DNA of 47,510 bases from a virus, in IMG/VR virus record IMGVR_UViG_3300010430_006917, positions 1 through 47,510 of that record; one strand, written 5' to 3'. Each line of letters begins with the position of its first letter. The first letter of the stretch is position 1. Below are positions 21,390-29,775 of the stretch, in pieces. The notes beneath the pieces were generated by a model. That model worked only from the letters and a program-made list of their open reading frames with translations, was not told the DNA's origin and did no database searches. The position numbers were made by a program, and so were the translations under genes.

Positions 21390-21594
21390 CCAGCCGGCCG
21401 CTCCGCTCGACCGCCGCGAGATCACCCGCCGCCTCGCGCTCTGGGGCGGCGACGCGGCCCCGCTCGACGCGATGCTCGACGGCCACACCCGCCGGTCGGC
21501 CGGCGCCGGCACCGCCTCCCCCGCCTCGACGGGGCCCCTGGGAGGGGGCGCCCACCACGGGTCGGGCAACCAGCCGTGCAAATCCACCGGCTGA
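21373..21594 (+). CDS. hypothetical protein, 73 aa
   Basis: Starts 17 bp inside the end of the methyltransferase gene. MPMQPDQPAAPLDRREITRR, LALWGGDAAPLDAMLDGHTR is protein-like; the C-terminal 30 residues are low-complexity Gly/Ser/Pro. No family recognised. 46 bp separate it from the small terminase gene. Confidence 0.45.
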   Translation: MPMQPDQPAAPLDRREITRRLALWGGDAAPLDAMLDGHTRRSAGAGTASPASTGPLGGGAHHGSGNQPCKSTG

Positions 21595-21640
21595 GAGCTT
21601 CTGACCGGCCGTTCAACATCAACATCGCGGGGCGGATCGG

Positions 21641-22171
21641 ATGGCATCGAAGTCCGCTCGGACCTTCAACCTCAATGAGGCCGCGGCGATCATCGGCGTG
21701 ACGCGCCAGACGCTCGGCCGATGGATCGATCTTGGCGCGCCGGTGATCACCCGGGCCGATCGCTCAGCCGGCATCGAGTGGGAGTTGTCCGTCGCCGAGA
21801 TCATGGAGTGGCGGATCAAGCGGGCGGTCGATGACGCGGTCGCCCGGTACGAGGGCGGCGCCGACAAGATCACCAAGGACGAGGCCGATCGCCGCCGAGC
21901 CGTCGCCCAGGCGATCACGGCCGAGGTCGAGGCCGACGAGACGCTTCGGAGCGTGGTCGCGGTCGCCGACGTTGTCGACGTCGTCACCCAGGAATACGCC
22001 GCGGTGCGCACGCACCTGCAGTCGGTCGGATCCAAGGTCGCAGGCCGCGCCGCTTCGATGACGAGCGCGCCTGCGATCCAGGAGCTGGTCGACGAGGCGA
22101 TCACCGACGCCCTGGAGGCGCTGACCTACGATGGACGCCTCGCTCAGGATCGGCCAGCACAAGCGGGGTGA
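21641..22171 (+). CDS. terminase small subunit, Nu1 type, 176 aa
   Basis: N-terminal winged-helix/MerR-like HTH FNLNEAAAIIGVTRQTLGRW (residues 9-28) with DUF1441-type helical C-terminus (AITAEVEADETLRSVVAVAD). In lambda, gpNu1 binds cosB and loads the large subunit. It overlaps the large-subunit gene by 41 bp, a lambda-like order. A cos site is expected nearby, but I cannot identify one. Confidence 0.85.
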   Translation: MASKSARTFNLNEAAAIIGVTRQTLGRWIDLGAPVITRADRSAGIEWELSVAEIMEWRIKRAVDDAVARYEGGADKITKDEADRRRAVAQAITAEVEADETLRSVVAVADVVDVVTQEYAAVRTHLQSVGSKVAGRAASMTSAPAIQELVDEAITDALEALTYDGRLAQDRPAQAG

Positions 22172-24188
22172 GTATGCCTTCGGCCAGGCGGCACTGACGG
22201 AGTCGCTTCGCCAGGTCCGCGGCCACGCCCTGATGATCCGCCGCCGGATCACCGGGTCCGAATGGGCGGATCGCCACGGGTACCTGCCCGCCGGCACTGG
22301 CGCCGAGACGGGCCGGATCAAGCTCTACGGCTACCAGCGCGGCATCCTCGACGCATTCTGCGACCCGACGATTCCGCTGATCACCGTCCCGAAGGCGGCG
22401 CGCGTCGGGTACACGCGACTGCTGCTTCTGGCGACGGCCTACCACCTCGAGCAGGACCCGACGACGTGTGCCATCGCGCAGCCGACCATCCCCGACGCCG
22501 AGGACTTCGGACGCTCGGAGGTCGGGCCGATGTTGCGGGACACACCGGCGCTCGCGCGGCTGATGCGGCCGATCCGCAAGGGCGAGGCCAGGGACACGCT
22601 GACCGACATCTTCCTGTCGAACGGCGGAGTGTTGAGGCTCCGGGGTGCGGCGTCTGACGATGCGTTCCGCCGCTACCCGGCGCGGTTCCAGGCCGCAGAC
22701 GAGGTCGACGCCGAGGGCTGGTCGTCGGCCGGCGCCAAGAGCCAGGGCGACAAGTTCAAGCTGTTCTGGACCCGTGGCGAGACCTACTGGAACCGCAAGC
22801 AGATCCGCGGCGGCACGCCGGTCATCGAAGAGACGTCGCGGGTCTGGCGAGAGTGGCTGAGGTCGGACCAGCGGCGGTACTTCGTCCCCTGCCCGCACTG
22901 CGGGGAGATGCAGTTCCTGGAGTGGGGCGGCCCCGAGGTCGCCCACGGCCTGAAGTGGGAGCTCGACGACGGCGGCACGATCAAGGGGGTCTGGTACGTC
23001 TGCCGCAACGGCTGCGTGATCGAGGAGGGCCACAAGGTCGAGATGGATGCCGCCGGCGAATGGCGGCCGACGGCCAAGCCCCGCACGCCCGGGCATGCCG
23101 GCTTCCACCTCTGGACCGGCATGTCTCTCAACCCGAACGCGGCCTGGCCTGTGATCGTCCAGGAATGGCTCGACGCACAGAGCGACCCGGCGACGCTGGT
23201 TCAGCCGTTCGTCAACCTCCGCCTCGGCCGGCCGTACAAACTGACCTATGGCCAGGAACTGAAGGTCGAGAGGTTCACCGGCCGGCGCGAGGCGTACCCA
23301 TCCGAGCTGCCGCCCGGGGTGCTGTTCCTGACGGTGGGTGCCGACGTGCAGTCGGCCGAGGGCGTCGATCCGCGCATCGAGGCGAGCATCTACGGCTGGG
23401 GCAAGGGCTCCGAGTGCTGGCTGATCGGGCACTGGATCATCCGCGGCGACCCGTCGGGCCCGAAGGTCTGGCAGGAGCTGTACGACCTGCTCAAGCGCGG
23501 GTTCGTCGCGGTCGACGGCCGGCGGTATCCGATCTCCGCTGCGGCGATCGACTCCGGCGGCCACCACACGGCCGAGACCTACGAGTTTGCATCGGCCCAT
23601 TCGTCGGAGAGCAACCCCAGGATCTGGGCGATCAAGGGTGCATCCGAACAGAAGGGCCGCCGCCGCCCGGTGTGGCCCCGCAAGCCGTCGAAGGGCAAGG
23701 GTGGGACGGTCTACCTGATCGGCGGCAACGCGGCGCGCGACTTCGTCTACCGGTCCCTGGCGGTCGAGCGGCCGGGTGCACGCTACGTCCACTTCCCGGC
23801 GCAGGCCCCGAGCGGGTCCGAGGATCTGGACGACGAATGGTTTCGCCAGCTGACGCGCGAGCGCCTGACGATCCGCAAGGGTGGGTTCACCGAGTGGGTC
23901 AAGCCGAAGGAAAGCCACGAGGCCGGCGTCTGCCTGGTCTACGCCTATGCCGCGGTGTGCGGGCTGCAACAGGTCGACCGGCGGTTCCTGCGTGCAGTCG
24001 AGGCCGGGCGCCTGCCGGTCACGCCGCAAGTCGCCGAGCCGGAGGCCGATGAGCCCCAGGCGGATCCCGAGGTCGAGGCGGCCGAAACCGAAGCCGCACC
24101 GGCGCCCGCGCCCGTGGTCAAGGCCGTGGATGCGCCGGCGAAGCCGAAGAGACGGCGCTCGGTGCGCAGCTCGTTCATGAGCCGGTAG
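22131..24188 (+). CDS. terminase large subunit, GpA type, 685 aa
   Basis: Typical GpA length and order: ATPase entry YGYQRGILDAFCDPTIPLIT, then PKAARVGYTRLLL (degenerate Walker A, residues about 87-99), ADEVDAEGW (Walker B region), a CPHCGEMQFLEW/CRNGCVIEEGHK zinc-like insert, and the nuclease domain from TVGADVQS (about 400) to IDSGGHHTAETYEF. It cuts concatemers at cos and pumps DNA into the prohead. The C-terminal 60 residues are a Glu/Pro/Ala tail ending in a basic patch (KPKRRRSVRSSF), the region that binds the portal in lambda. Confidence 0.95.
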   Translation: MDASLRIGQHKRGEYAFGQAALTESLRQVRGHALMIRRRITGSEWADRHGYLPAGTGAETGRIKLYGYQRGILDAFCDPTIPLITVPKAARVGYTRLLLLATAYHLEQDPTTCAIAQPTIPDAEDFGRSEVGPMLRDTPALARLMRPIRKGEARDTLTDIFLSNGGVLRLRGAASDDAFRRYPARFQAADEVDAEGWSSAGAKSQGDKFKLFWTRGETYWNRKQIRGGTPVIEETSRVWREWLRSDQRRYFVPCPHCGEMQFLEWGGPEVAHGLKWELDDGGTIKGVWYVCRNGCVIEEGHKVEMDAAGEWRPTAKPRTPGHAGFHLWTGMSLNPNAAWPVIVQEWLDAQSDPATLVQPFVNLRLGRPYKLTYGQELKVERFTGRREAYPSELPPGVLFLTVGADVQSAEGVDPRIEASIYGWGKGSECWLIGHWIIRGDPSGPKVWQELYDLLKRGFVAVDGRRYPISAAAIDSGGHHTAETYEFASAHSSESNPRIWAIKGASEQKGRRRPVWPRKPSKGKGGTVYLIGGNAARDFVYRSLAVERPGARYVHFPAQAPSGSEDLDDEWFRQLTRERLTIRKGGFTEWVKPKESHEAGVCLVYAYAAVCGLQQVDRRFLRAVEAGRLPVTPQVAEPEADEPQADPEVEAAETEAAPAPAPVVKAVDAPAKPKRRRSVRSSFMSR

Positions 24189-24196
24189 GAGGGCGC

Positions 24197-24403
24197 ATGG
24201 CCTGGACTCAGGACGACGCCGACGCTCTGAAGGCTGCCATCGCTGCCGGCGCCAAGGATGTGACCTACAGCGACGGCTCGCGCGTCGTCTATCGGTCGCT
24301 GGCCGAGATGCGCGAGACGCTGCGGCTGATCGAGAACGAGGTCGCCGGGTCGACCGTCAAGCGGACCCGCACGCTGCGGTTCACCACGAGCAAGGGGTTC
24401 TAG
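24197..24403 (+). CDS. head-tail joining protein, gpW type, 68 aa
   Basis: Length and sequence (MAWTQDDADALKAAIAAGAK...VTYSDGSRVVYRSLAEMRET) match the gpW family exactly in pattern. gpW joins the head after DNA filling so that the tail can attach. It sits between terminase and portal, as in lambda. Confidence 0.9.
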   Translation: MAWTQDDADALKAAIAAGAKDVTYSDGSRVVYRSLAEMRETLRLIENEVAGSTVKRTRTLRFTTSKGF

Positions 24404-24406
24404 CCG

Positions 24407-25921
24407 ATGGCCGCTCGCTCGCCCGTGCGCTTCAGGATCAAGGGGACGTCGGTCTATGTGGAGCCGCGCGCCTCGACTGCCTATGAGACGACCGGCACCG
24501 GCCGACGCTCGCTGGCGATGCGCGTCGGCAGCTTCGGACCGAACGCCGCACTCGACTATTCGTCGGACGCGCTGCGGGCGCAGGCTCGCGACGCCGACCG
24601 CAAGAACGGTCTCGCGAAGGTCATCGCCGACCGGCTGGCGGCGAACATCGTCGGCACCGGGATCATGCCGCAGCCGACCTCGACGCGGGCCCGCGATCTG
24701 TGGGCGCGCTGGACGGACGAGGCATCGGCCGACGGAACGCTCGACTTCTACGGCATGCAGGCGCAGATCGCCCGCGCCCTCCCCGTATCCGGCGAGTGCT
24801 TCATCCGGTTCCGCCCGAGGCGCCCGGAAGACGGCCTGACGGTCCCGCTCCAGCTCCAGGTGCTGGAATCCGACTACGTGCCCATGGACAAGAACGAGAC
24901 GCTGCCGAACGGGCGCGGCTGGATCCGGCAGGGGGTCGAGTTCAACCCCGTCGGTCAGCGGGTCGCATACTGGATGTACCGCCAGCATCCGTCCGACCGG
25001 CAAGTCCTCCAGACCTTCGACATGATGCCGGTGCGCGTGCCGGCTTCCGAGGTGCTGCACGTCTATGACGCGTTCAGCGCCCGGCCCGGCCAGGTCCGCG
25101 GCGTTCCCTGGATCACCCAAGCGTTGCCGAAGCTGAAGGACCTGGACGGCTACGACGACGCCGAACTGATGCGCAAGAAGGTCGCGGCGATGTACGTCGG
25201 GTCGGTCAAGCGCAACCTGCCGCAGGGCATCACCGCCGAGGAACTGAAGGACATCTGGGGCGAGGATGCCGAGCTAGAGGACGGCATCGGGTCGGTGTCG
25301 TCGGAACCGGGGACGATCAACCTCCTGGAGCCCGGCGAAGAACTGGAGTGGAGCAGCCCCCAGGACGTCGGCGGCATGTACGAGGTGTACAAGCGCGACC
25401 AGCATCGGCTGATCGCCGCTTTCGCAGGCCTGCTGTACGAGCAGCTGACGGGCGACTTCAGCAGCCTCAACGACCGGACCTGGCGCGCGGCGTTCAACGA
25501 GTTCAAGCGCCGGTGCGAGATGTGGCAGCACCACATTCTGGTCTATCAGTTCTGCCGGCCGGTGTGGTCGCGATGGATGGCGACGGCGCGTCTGACGGGC
25601 GCGCTGCGGCCGGCGGAAGCGCAGGACGTGGTGAAGTGGGTGCCGCAGGCGTGGCCCTACATCAATCCGACCCAGGACATCGAGGCGACCGAAGCCGAGA
25701 TCCGCGCCGGCATCGCCTCGCGGTCGCAGAAAGCATCCGAGCGCGGCCTCGACTCCGCAGAGATCGACGCCGAGCAGGCTGCGGACAACGCGCGGGCCGA
25801 CAAGCTGGGGCTGAAGTACGATTCCGACGGCAGGCAGAAGAAGGGCAGCGGGTCGACCCAGCAGCCCGGCCAGTCGGCGCAGGACGGACAGCAGGACAGC
25901 CAGGGGAAGCAGGCGGCATGA
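24407..25921 (+). CDS. portal protein, lambda gpB type, 504 aa
   Basis: Typical portal features: N-terminal DADRKNGLAKVIADRLAANI, VPASEVLHVYDAFSARPGQV, RGVPWITQALPKLKDLDGYD, and YEQLTGDFSSLNDRTWRAAF. The C-terminal 60 residues are a Gln/Gly/Ser-rich tail. It forms the dodecameric DNA entry ring. ATGA overlap with the following glycosyltransferase-like gene, which interrupts the usual portal-protease adjacency. Confidence 0.95.
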   Translation: MAARSPVRFRIKGTSVYVEPRASTAYETTGTGRRSLAMRVGSFGPNAALDYSSDALRAQARDADRKNGLAKVIADRLAANIVGTGIMPQPTSTRARDLWARWTDEASADGTLDFYGMQAQIARALPVSGECFIRFRPRRPEDGLTVPLQLQVLESDYVPMDKNETLPNGRGWIRQGVEFNPVGQRVAYWMYRQHPSDRQVLQTFDMMPVRVPASEVLHVYDAFSARPGQVRGVPWITQALPKLKDLDGYDDAELMRKKVAAMYVGSVKRNLPQGITAEELKDIWGEDAELEDGIGSVSSEPGTINLLEPGEELEWSSPQDVGGMYEVYKRDQHRLIAAFAGLLYEQLTGDFSSLNDRTWRAAFNEFKRRCEMWQHHILVYQFCRPVWSRWMATARLTGALRPAEAQDVVKWVPQAWPYINPTQDIEATEAEIRAGIASRSQKASERGLDSAEIDAEQAADNARADKLGLKYDSDGRQKKGSGSTQQPGQSAQDGQQDSQGKQAA

Positions 25922-26772
25922 GGGTCGCGGTCTACGACATGGCCGAGCGGCCGGCGACGTTCGACATCGTCCCCTGGATCGCCACGGTCGACGCGATGGC
26001 CGGCTATGAGGTTGTGCGCTTCGTCGTCCTGGCCGACCGGTTCCGCGACAGGTCGCCGAAGGACAAGGCGCTCTCGGCGGCCGACAAGATGGCCAGGGTC
26101 GAGCGCGTCATCGTCCCCGCCTGCCGGCTGCTGCCGGGCGCGGGAGTCGAGATGATCACGGACCCGGCGCGTGCGGAGGAATGGCGCCGCCGGTCCGACG
26201 CACTCAAGCCCTCGACCTTCGTCGCCGAGACGATCCGCCAGCACGCCGCCGGCCGGGACGTGCGCCGCCTGCGGGCCTCCGTGCCGTCGCCGCACCCGGG
26301 CGCCGCCGTGATCACGATCCGGCAGAACCCGGCGGTTCCGGAGAAGAACTGCGACATCGGCGAATGGCTGGGTGCCGCCTCGACGTTGATGGCCGAGGGC
26401 CACGACGTGGTGATGGTGCCGGACACCGCGACCGCCGCCGGCCGGCTGCCGCAGGGGTTCCGGTGGTGTCGCGAGGCGGCGATCGACCTTTCCGTCCGGG
26501 CCGCGCTTTACCAGGAGGCGGCCTGCTCCCTCTCGATGGGGGTCGGGCCGATGCACATCGCCATGCACATGCGGGCGACCCGCTACGTCTGCTTCGTGAA
26601 GCACCGGAGCCCTCTGGTGGAGCGCCCGGAGGACTACGAGCGGAAGTGGGGCCTGAAGTGGGGCCAGCAGCTGCCGTTCGCCGGCCCCGGCCAGATCATC
26701 GAGTACCGCCAGGACGACGAAGACGTGATCGTCGAGGCGTTCCGCCGCACGCAGGTCCGCGCCGCAGCCTGA
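25918..26772 (+). CDS. glycosyltransferase-like protein inserted between portal and protease, 284 aa
   Basis: The N-terminus (MRVAVYDMAERPATFDIVPW) and the C-terminal block with VITIRQNP, GHDVVMVPD and CSLSMGVGPMHIAMHMRATR suggest a GT-B (family 9-like) Rossmann arrangement in which the 'GxGPxHxA' turn contacts the nucleotide sugar. The resemblance is by eye and moderate. It is translationally coupled to the portal gene, so it is made with the virion proteins. It could glycosylate a head protein or be a structural protein with a borrowed fold. Confidence 0.55.
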   Translation: MRVAVYDMAERPATFDIVPWIATVDAMAGYEVVRFVVLADRFRDRSPKDKALSAADKMARVERVIVPACRLLPGAGVEMITDPARAEEWRRRSDALKPSTFVAETIRQHAAGRDVRRLRASVPSPHPGAAVITIRQNPAVPEKNCDIGEWLGAASTLMAEGHDVVMVPDTATAAGRLPQGFRWCREAAIDLSVRAALYQEAACSLSMGVGPMHIAMHMRATRYVCFVKHRSPLVERPEDYERKWGLKWGQQLPFAGPGQIIEYRQDDEDVIVEAFRRTQVRAAA

Positions 26773-26787
26773 CACCGGGAGGTGCGC

Positions 26788-27708
26788 ATGACGCAACCCC
26801 ACGACTATCCGCACGTCCTGTCGCGGCTGATCAACGAGCCGCTGCTGGCGCACCCGACGAAGGCCGAGGTGGTCGTCGCGGCCGTGCTGCGCCGCCAGGG
26901 GGTCGAGGTGAACGTGGCGGCGTCAGCTGAGTTCGTGCAGGCGCCGAAGGCCGGGCCGCTGCAGGAAAAGCGAATGGTCGACCGCAGCGGAGGCATGCCG
27001 TTCCTGTTCGACCCGTCGAGCGGCATCGCGGTCATCAACATCTCTGGCAGCCTGGCGCACAAGCAGGGCTTCATCGGCAAATCGTCCGGCGTGATGGGCT
27101 ACGACGGGATCGGGGCGCAGTTCCAGACCGCCATGGACTCCACGATGGTCCGCGGCATCATACTCGACCATCACACGGCCGGCGGAGAAGTCCACGGCGC
27201 GTTCCAGCTGGCCGACCGGATCTTCGCAGCCCGCGGGCGCAAGCCGATCATCGCGGTTTCCGACGAGATGGCCTACTCGGCCGGCTACCTGCTCGCCTGC
27301 GCCGCCGATGAGGTCTGGCTGGCGTCCAGCACCGCCGGCGTCGGCTCCATCGGCGCCGTCGTGGTGCATATGTCCTACCAGACGATGCTGGAAGCCGAGG
27401 GCATCAAGGCGACGGTGTTCCGGTTCGGCGAGAGGAAGGCCGACGGCAACCCGTTCGAGGATCTGAGCGCCGACGCCGCAGACCGGATCCAGGCCCGCAT
27501 CGACTACCTCGGCCGGGAGTTCGTCGGCCGGGTCGCGAAGTGGCGCGGCATCTCCGAGAAGGCCGTGATCGACACCCAGGCCGCCACCTTCGTCGGCCAG
27601 GAGGCCGTGCGCCTCCGCCTCGCGGACGGCATCGCCGATCCGATCGACGTGTTCCAGGCGTTCGCCCGGGACATCGCCCGCCGGCCGTTCGGCCGACCGC
27701 TTCAGTAA
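26788..27708 (+). CDS. capsid maturation protease, S49/SppA-like (lambda gpC type), 306 aa
   Basis: I chose the ATG at 26788 over a GTG at 26782 because GGGAGG then lies six bases upstream. The S49 core is complete: GIILDHHTAGGEVHGAFQLA (oxyanion region), nucleophile Ser164 in EMAYSAGYLLACAADEVW, GVGSIGAVVVHMS, and general base Lys217 in FGERKADGNPFEDLS. It processes the scaffold and portal during prohead assembly. Confidence 0.92.
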   Translation: MTQPHDYPHVLSRLINEPLLAHPTKAEVVVAAVLRRQGVEVNVAASAEFVQAPKAGPLQEKRMVDRSGGMPFLFDPSSGIAVINISGSLAHKQGFIGKSSGVMGYDGIGAQFQTAMDSTMVRGIILDHHTAGGEVHGAFQLADRIFAARGRKPIIAVSDEMAYSAGYLLACAADEVWLASSTAGVGSIGAVVVHMSYQTMLEAEGIKATVFRFGERKADGNPFEDLSADAADRIQARIDYLGREFVGRVAKWRGISEKAVIDTQAATFVGQEAVRLRLADGIADPIDVFQAFARDIARRPFGRPLQ

Positions 27709-27720
27709 CAGGAGGCCGTG

Positions 27721-28308
27721 ATGGCAATCAGCGACCACCTGCGGAGCCTCATGGGTTCCGCGGCACCCACCGACGTGCGCGCGAGCGCGACCGCCTCGGA
27801 GCCCGAGGCGCCGGAAGCCCCGGAGGATGACACCCCGGAGCCCGAGGTCGAGCCCGAGGAAGAGGCGGGCAAGGGCGATGGCGAGAAGGCCGAGGCCGAT
27901 CCGCCCGCGCCCGAGACCCCGAAGGCCGCAGACCCGGCGGAGATCGCGGAATACTGCGCGGCCAACGGCTGCCCGGCGCTGGCCGGCCCGCTGATCCGCG
28001 AGAAGGCGACCATGGACCAGGTCAAGGCCAAGGTCGGCTCTGTCGAGACCACCCGGGCCCTGGTCAAGGACGCCGGCCTGCTGGCGCCCGCCATCAAGGC
28101 GGATGCGGCCGACGCCTACATCGCCGCCGGCACGTCCGTCGAGGATGTCCGCGCCTCGCTCTGGGATCGCATCGTGAAGGCGCAGAGCCCGGAGATCCGC
28201 AGTTCGATCGCCGCCGATACCGGCGTTCCGAACGCCGCCGAGGGCTGGAACAAGGCCGTCGGCAAGGTCAACGCACGCATCGAAGCCACGCAGCCGAAGG
28301 AGGGCTGA
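27721..28308 (+). CDS. scaffold-like acidic protein, 195 aa
   Basis: AGGAGG precedes the ATG at 27721 by five bases. Residues 20-70 are extremely acidic and Pro/Glu-rich (EAPEAPEDDTPEPEVEPEEE). The rest is helical (EYCAANGCPALAGPLIREKA, SVEDVRASLWDRIVKAQSPE). The position between protease and decoration protein corresponds to lambda Nu3, the scaffold, but here it has its own start rather than being nested in the protease gene. A carboxy-terminal helical domain of this type often follows S49 in related phages. Confidence 0.65.
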   Translation: MAISDHLRSLMGSAAPTDVRASATASEPEAPEAPEDDTPEPEVEPEEEAGKGDGEKAEADPPAPETPKAADPAEIAEYCAANGCPALAGPLIREKATMDQVKAKVGSVETTRALVKDAGLLAPAIKADAADAYIAAGTSVEDVRASLWDRIVKAQSPEIRSSIAADTGVPNAAEGWNKAVGKVNARIEATQPKEG

Positions 28309-28311
28309 ACC

Positions 28312-28692
28312 ATGACCACCCTGACGGAAGCCTACCCGGCGGCCAACTTCATCCTGTCGGAAGCCGCCGGCACCCGCTCGCGCGAGAGCGCGGCCATCGC
28401 GGTCGGCCAGACCCTCGTCGTGGGCGAGATCGTCCAGGTCGACGGCTCCGGCGGCCTGACCACCATGACCGGCACCCTGGATTCGGCCGGCGACCTGGTC
28501 GCCCAGGCCAAGGGCATCATGGTCTACCCCGGCGCGTCCGACTCCACCGAGACGCAGACCCGCACCTACATCGCCCGCGATGCCGAGGTGAACGGCAACC
28601 TGCTGACGTTCCCGACGGAGACCTCCACCGGGAACGAGCGCGTCCTGACCATCGCGAGCCTCGCGCTGCTCGGCATCATCGTCCGCGACTGA
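28312..28692 (+). CDS. head decoration protein, gpD type, 126 aa
   Basis: MTTLTEAYPAANFILSEAAG...SRESAAIAVGQTLVVGEIVQ matches gpD-family proteins in length and order. gpD trimers stabilise the expanded capsid. Located immediately before the major capsid gene. Confidence 0.9.
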   Translation: MTTLTEAYPAANFILSEAAGTRSRESAAIAVGQTLVVGEIVQVDGSGGLTTMTGTLDSAGDLVAQAKGIMVYPGASDSTETQTRTYIARDAEVNGNLLTFPTETSTGNERVLTIASLALLGIIVRD

Positions 28693-28748
28693 GCGGTTCC
28701 CTGACACCACGACGGCGCTGAACCGCCGATCACGAAGGAGCAAAGACC

Positions 28749-29771
28749 ATGGTTATGCTCGACGTCTTCAACTCCGACGCGTTCAGCGTCACCAACCTCA
28801 CGGACGCGGTCAACAAGATCAGGTTCGTGCCCGGCCGCATCGGACAGATGGGGCTGTTCAACGAGTCCGGAGTCACCACCACCTCGGTTGCCATCGAGGA
28901 GAAGGATGGGACCCTCGCGCTCGTCTCGCCCGCCGCCCGCGGCGCGCCCGGCGGAACCCTGACCAAGGTCAAGCGCACCCTGCGCAATTTGACCGTCCCG
29001 CACTTCCCGATCGAGGACTCGGTCATGGCCGAGGAGGTCCAGGGCGTCCGGGCATTCGGGTCCGAGACCGAGATCGAGACGGTGATGGGGAAGGTCGCCG
29101 AGCGCGGTGCCATCCACACCCAGTCTTACGCGGCAACGCAGGAGTACAGCCGGATCGGCGCGGTCAAGGGCACGGTCACCTACGCCGATGGCACCACTCT
29201 GAACCTGTTCACGGAGTTCGGCGTGTCGCAGCTGACCGAGGTCGACTTCGACCTGGACAACACCACGCCGGCGTCCGGCGCTCTTCGCAAGGCCTGTGCG
29301 GGCGTGGTCCGGTCGATGGCGGGTGTCCTCGAGGGGCTCCCGTTCTCCGGTCTGCATGCGTTCTGCGGCGACGCGTTCTTCGACGACCTGATCGCGCATC
29401 CGGAGGTCCGCGAGACCTACAAGAACTGGACGGCGGCCCAGGAACTCCGCCAGGGCTACGTCCAGGGCGGTCTGTCCTACGGCGCGTTTCCGTTCGGCGG
29501 AATCATGTGGGAGAACTACCGCGGCTCCGTCGGCTCGACGACCTTCGTCAACACCGACAAGTGCCACATCTTCCCGACGGGCGTTCCCGGGCTCTTCCGG
29601 ACCTACTACGCGCCGGCCGACTACATCGAGACCGTGAACACCATGGGTCGGCGCCTGTACATGAAGCAGTACATGATGCTGAACGGCAAGGGCATCCATC
29701 TGGATACCCAGATGAACGCCCTCGAGATCTGCACCCGCCCGCGGGCGCTGATCCAGGGCAAGCGCACCTGA
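28749..29771 (+). CDS. major capsid protein, gpE type, 340 aa
   Basis: The sequence begins MVMLDVFNSDAFSVTNLTDA and contains KVKRTLRNLTVPHFPIEDSV, ENYRGSVGSTTFVNTDKCHI and a C-terminal RRLYMKQYMMLNGKGIHLDT, all characteristic of the lambda E group of HK97-fold capsids. An AAGGAG lies eight bases upstream. Highly expressed late gene. Confidence 0.95.
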   Translation: MVMLDVFNSDAFSVTNLTDAVNKIRFVPGRIGQMGLFNESGVTTTSVAIEEKDGTLALVSPAARGAPGGTLTKVKRTLRNLTVPHFPIEDSVMAEEVQGVRAFGSETEIETVMGKVAERGAIHTQSYAATQEYSRIGAVKGTVTYADGTTLNLFTEFGVSQLTEVDFDLDNTTPASGALRKACAGVVRSMAGVLEGLPFSGLHAFCGDAFFDDLIAHPEVRETYKNWTAAQELRQGYVQGGLSYGAFPFGGIMWENYRGSVGSTTFVNTDKCHIFPTGVPGLFRTYYAPADYIETVNTMGRRLYMKQYMMLNGKGIHLDTQMNALEICTRPRALIQGKRT

Positions 29772-29775
29772 TCGC

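Noticed and set aside
21595-21640. cos site next to the small terminase gene
   Set aside because: A cos site is expected for a Nu1/GpA phage, but no sequence here can be recognised as one without reads showing genome ends.
22101-24029. Long reverse-strand frame opposite the large terminase gene
   Set aside because: Same effect: antisense of a GpA gene with complete motifs, no ribosome site, Arg/Gly/Asp-rich product.
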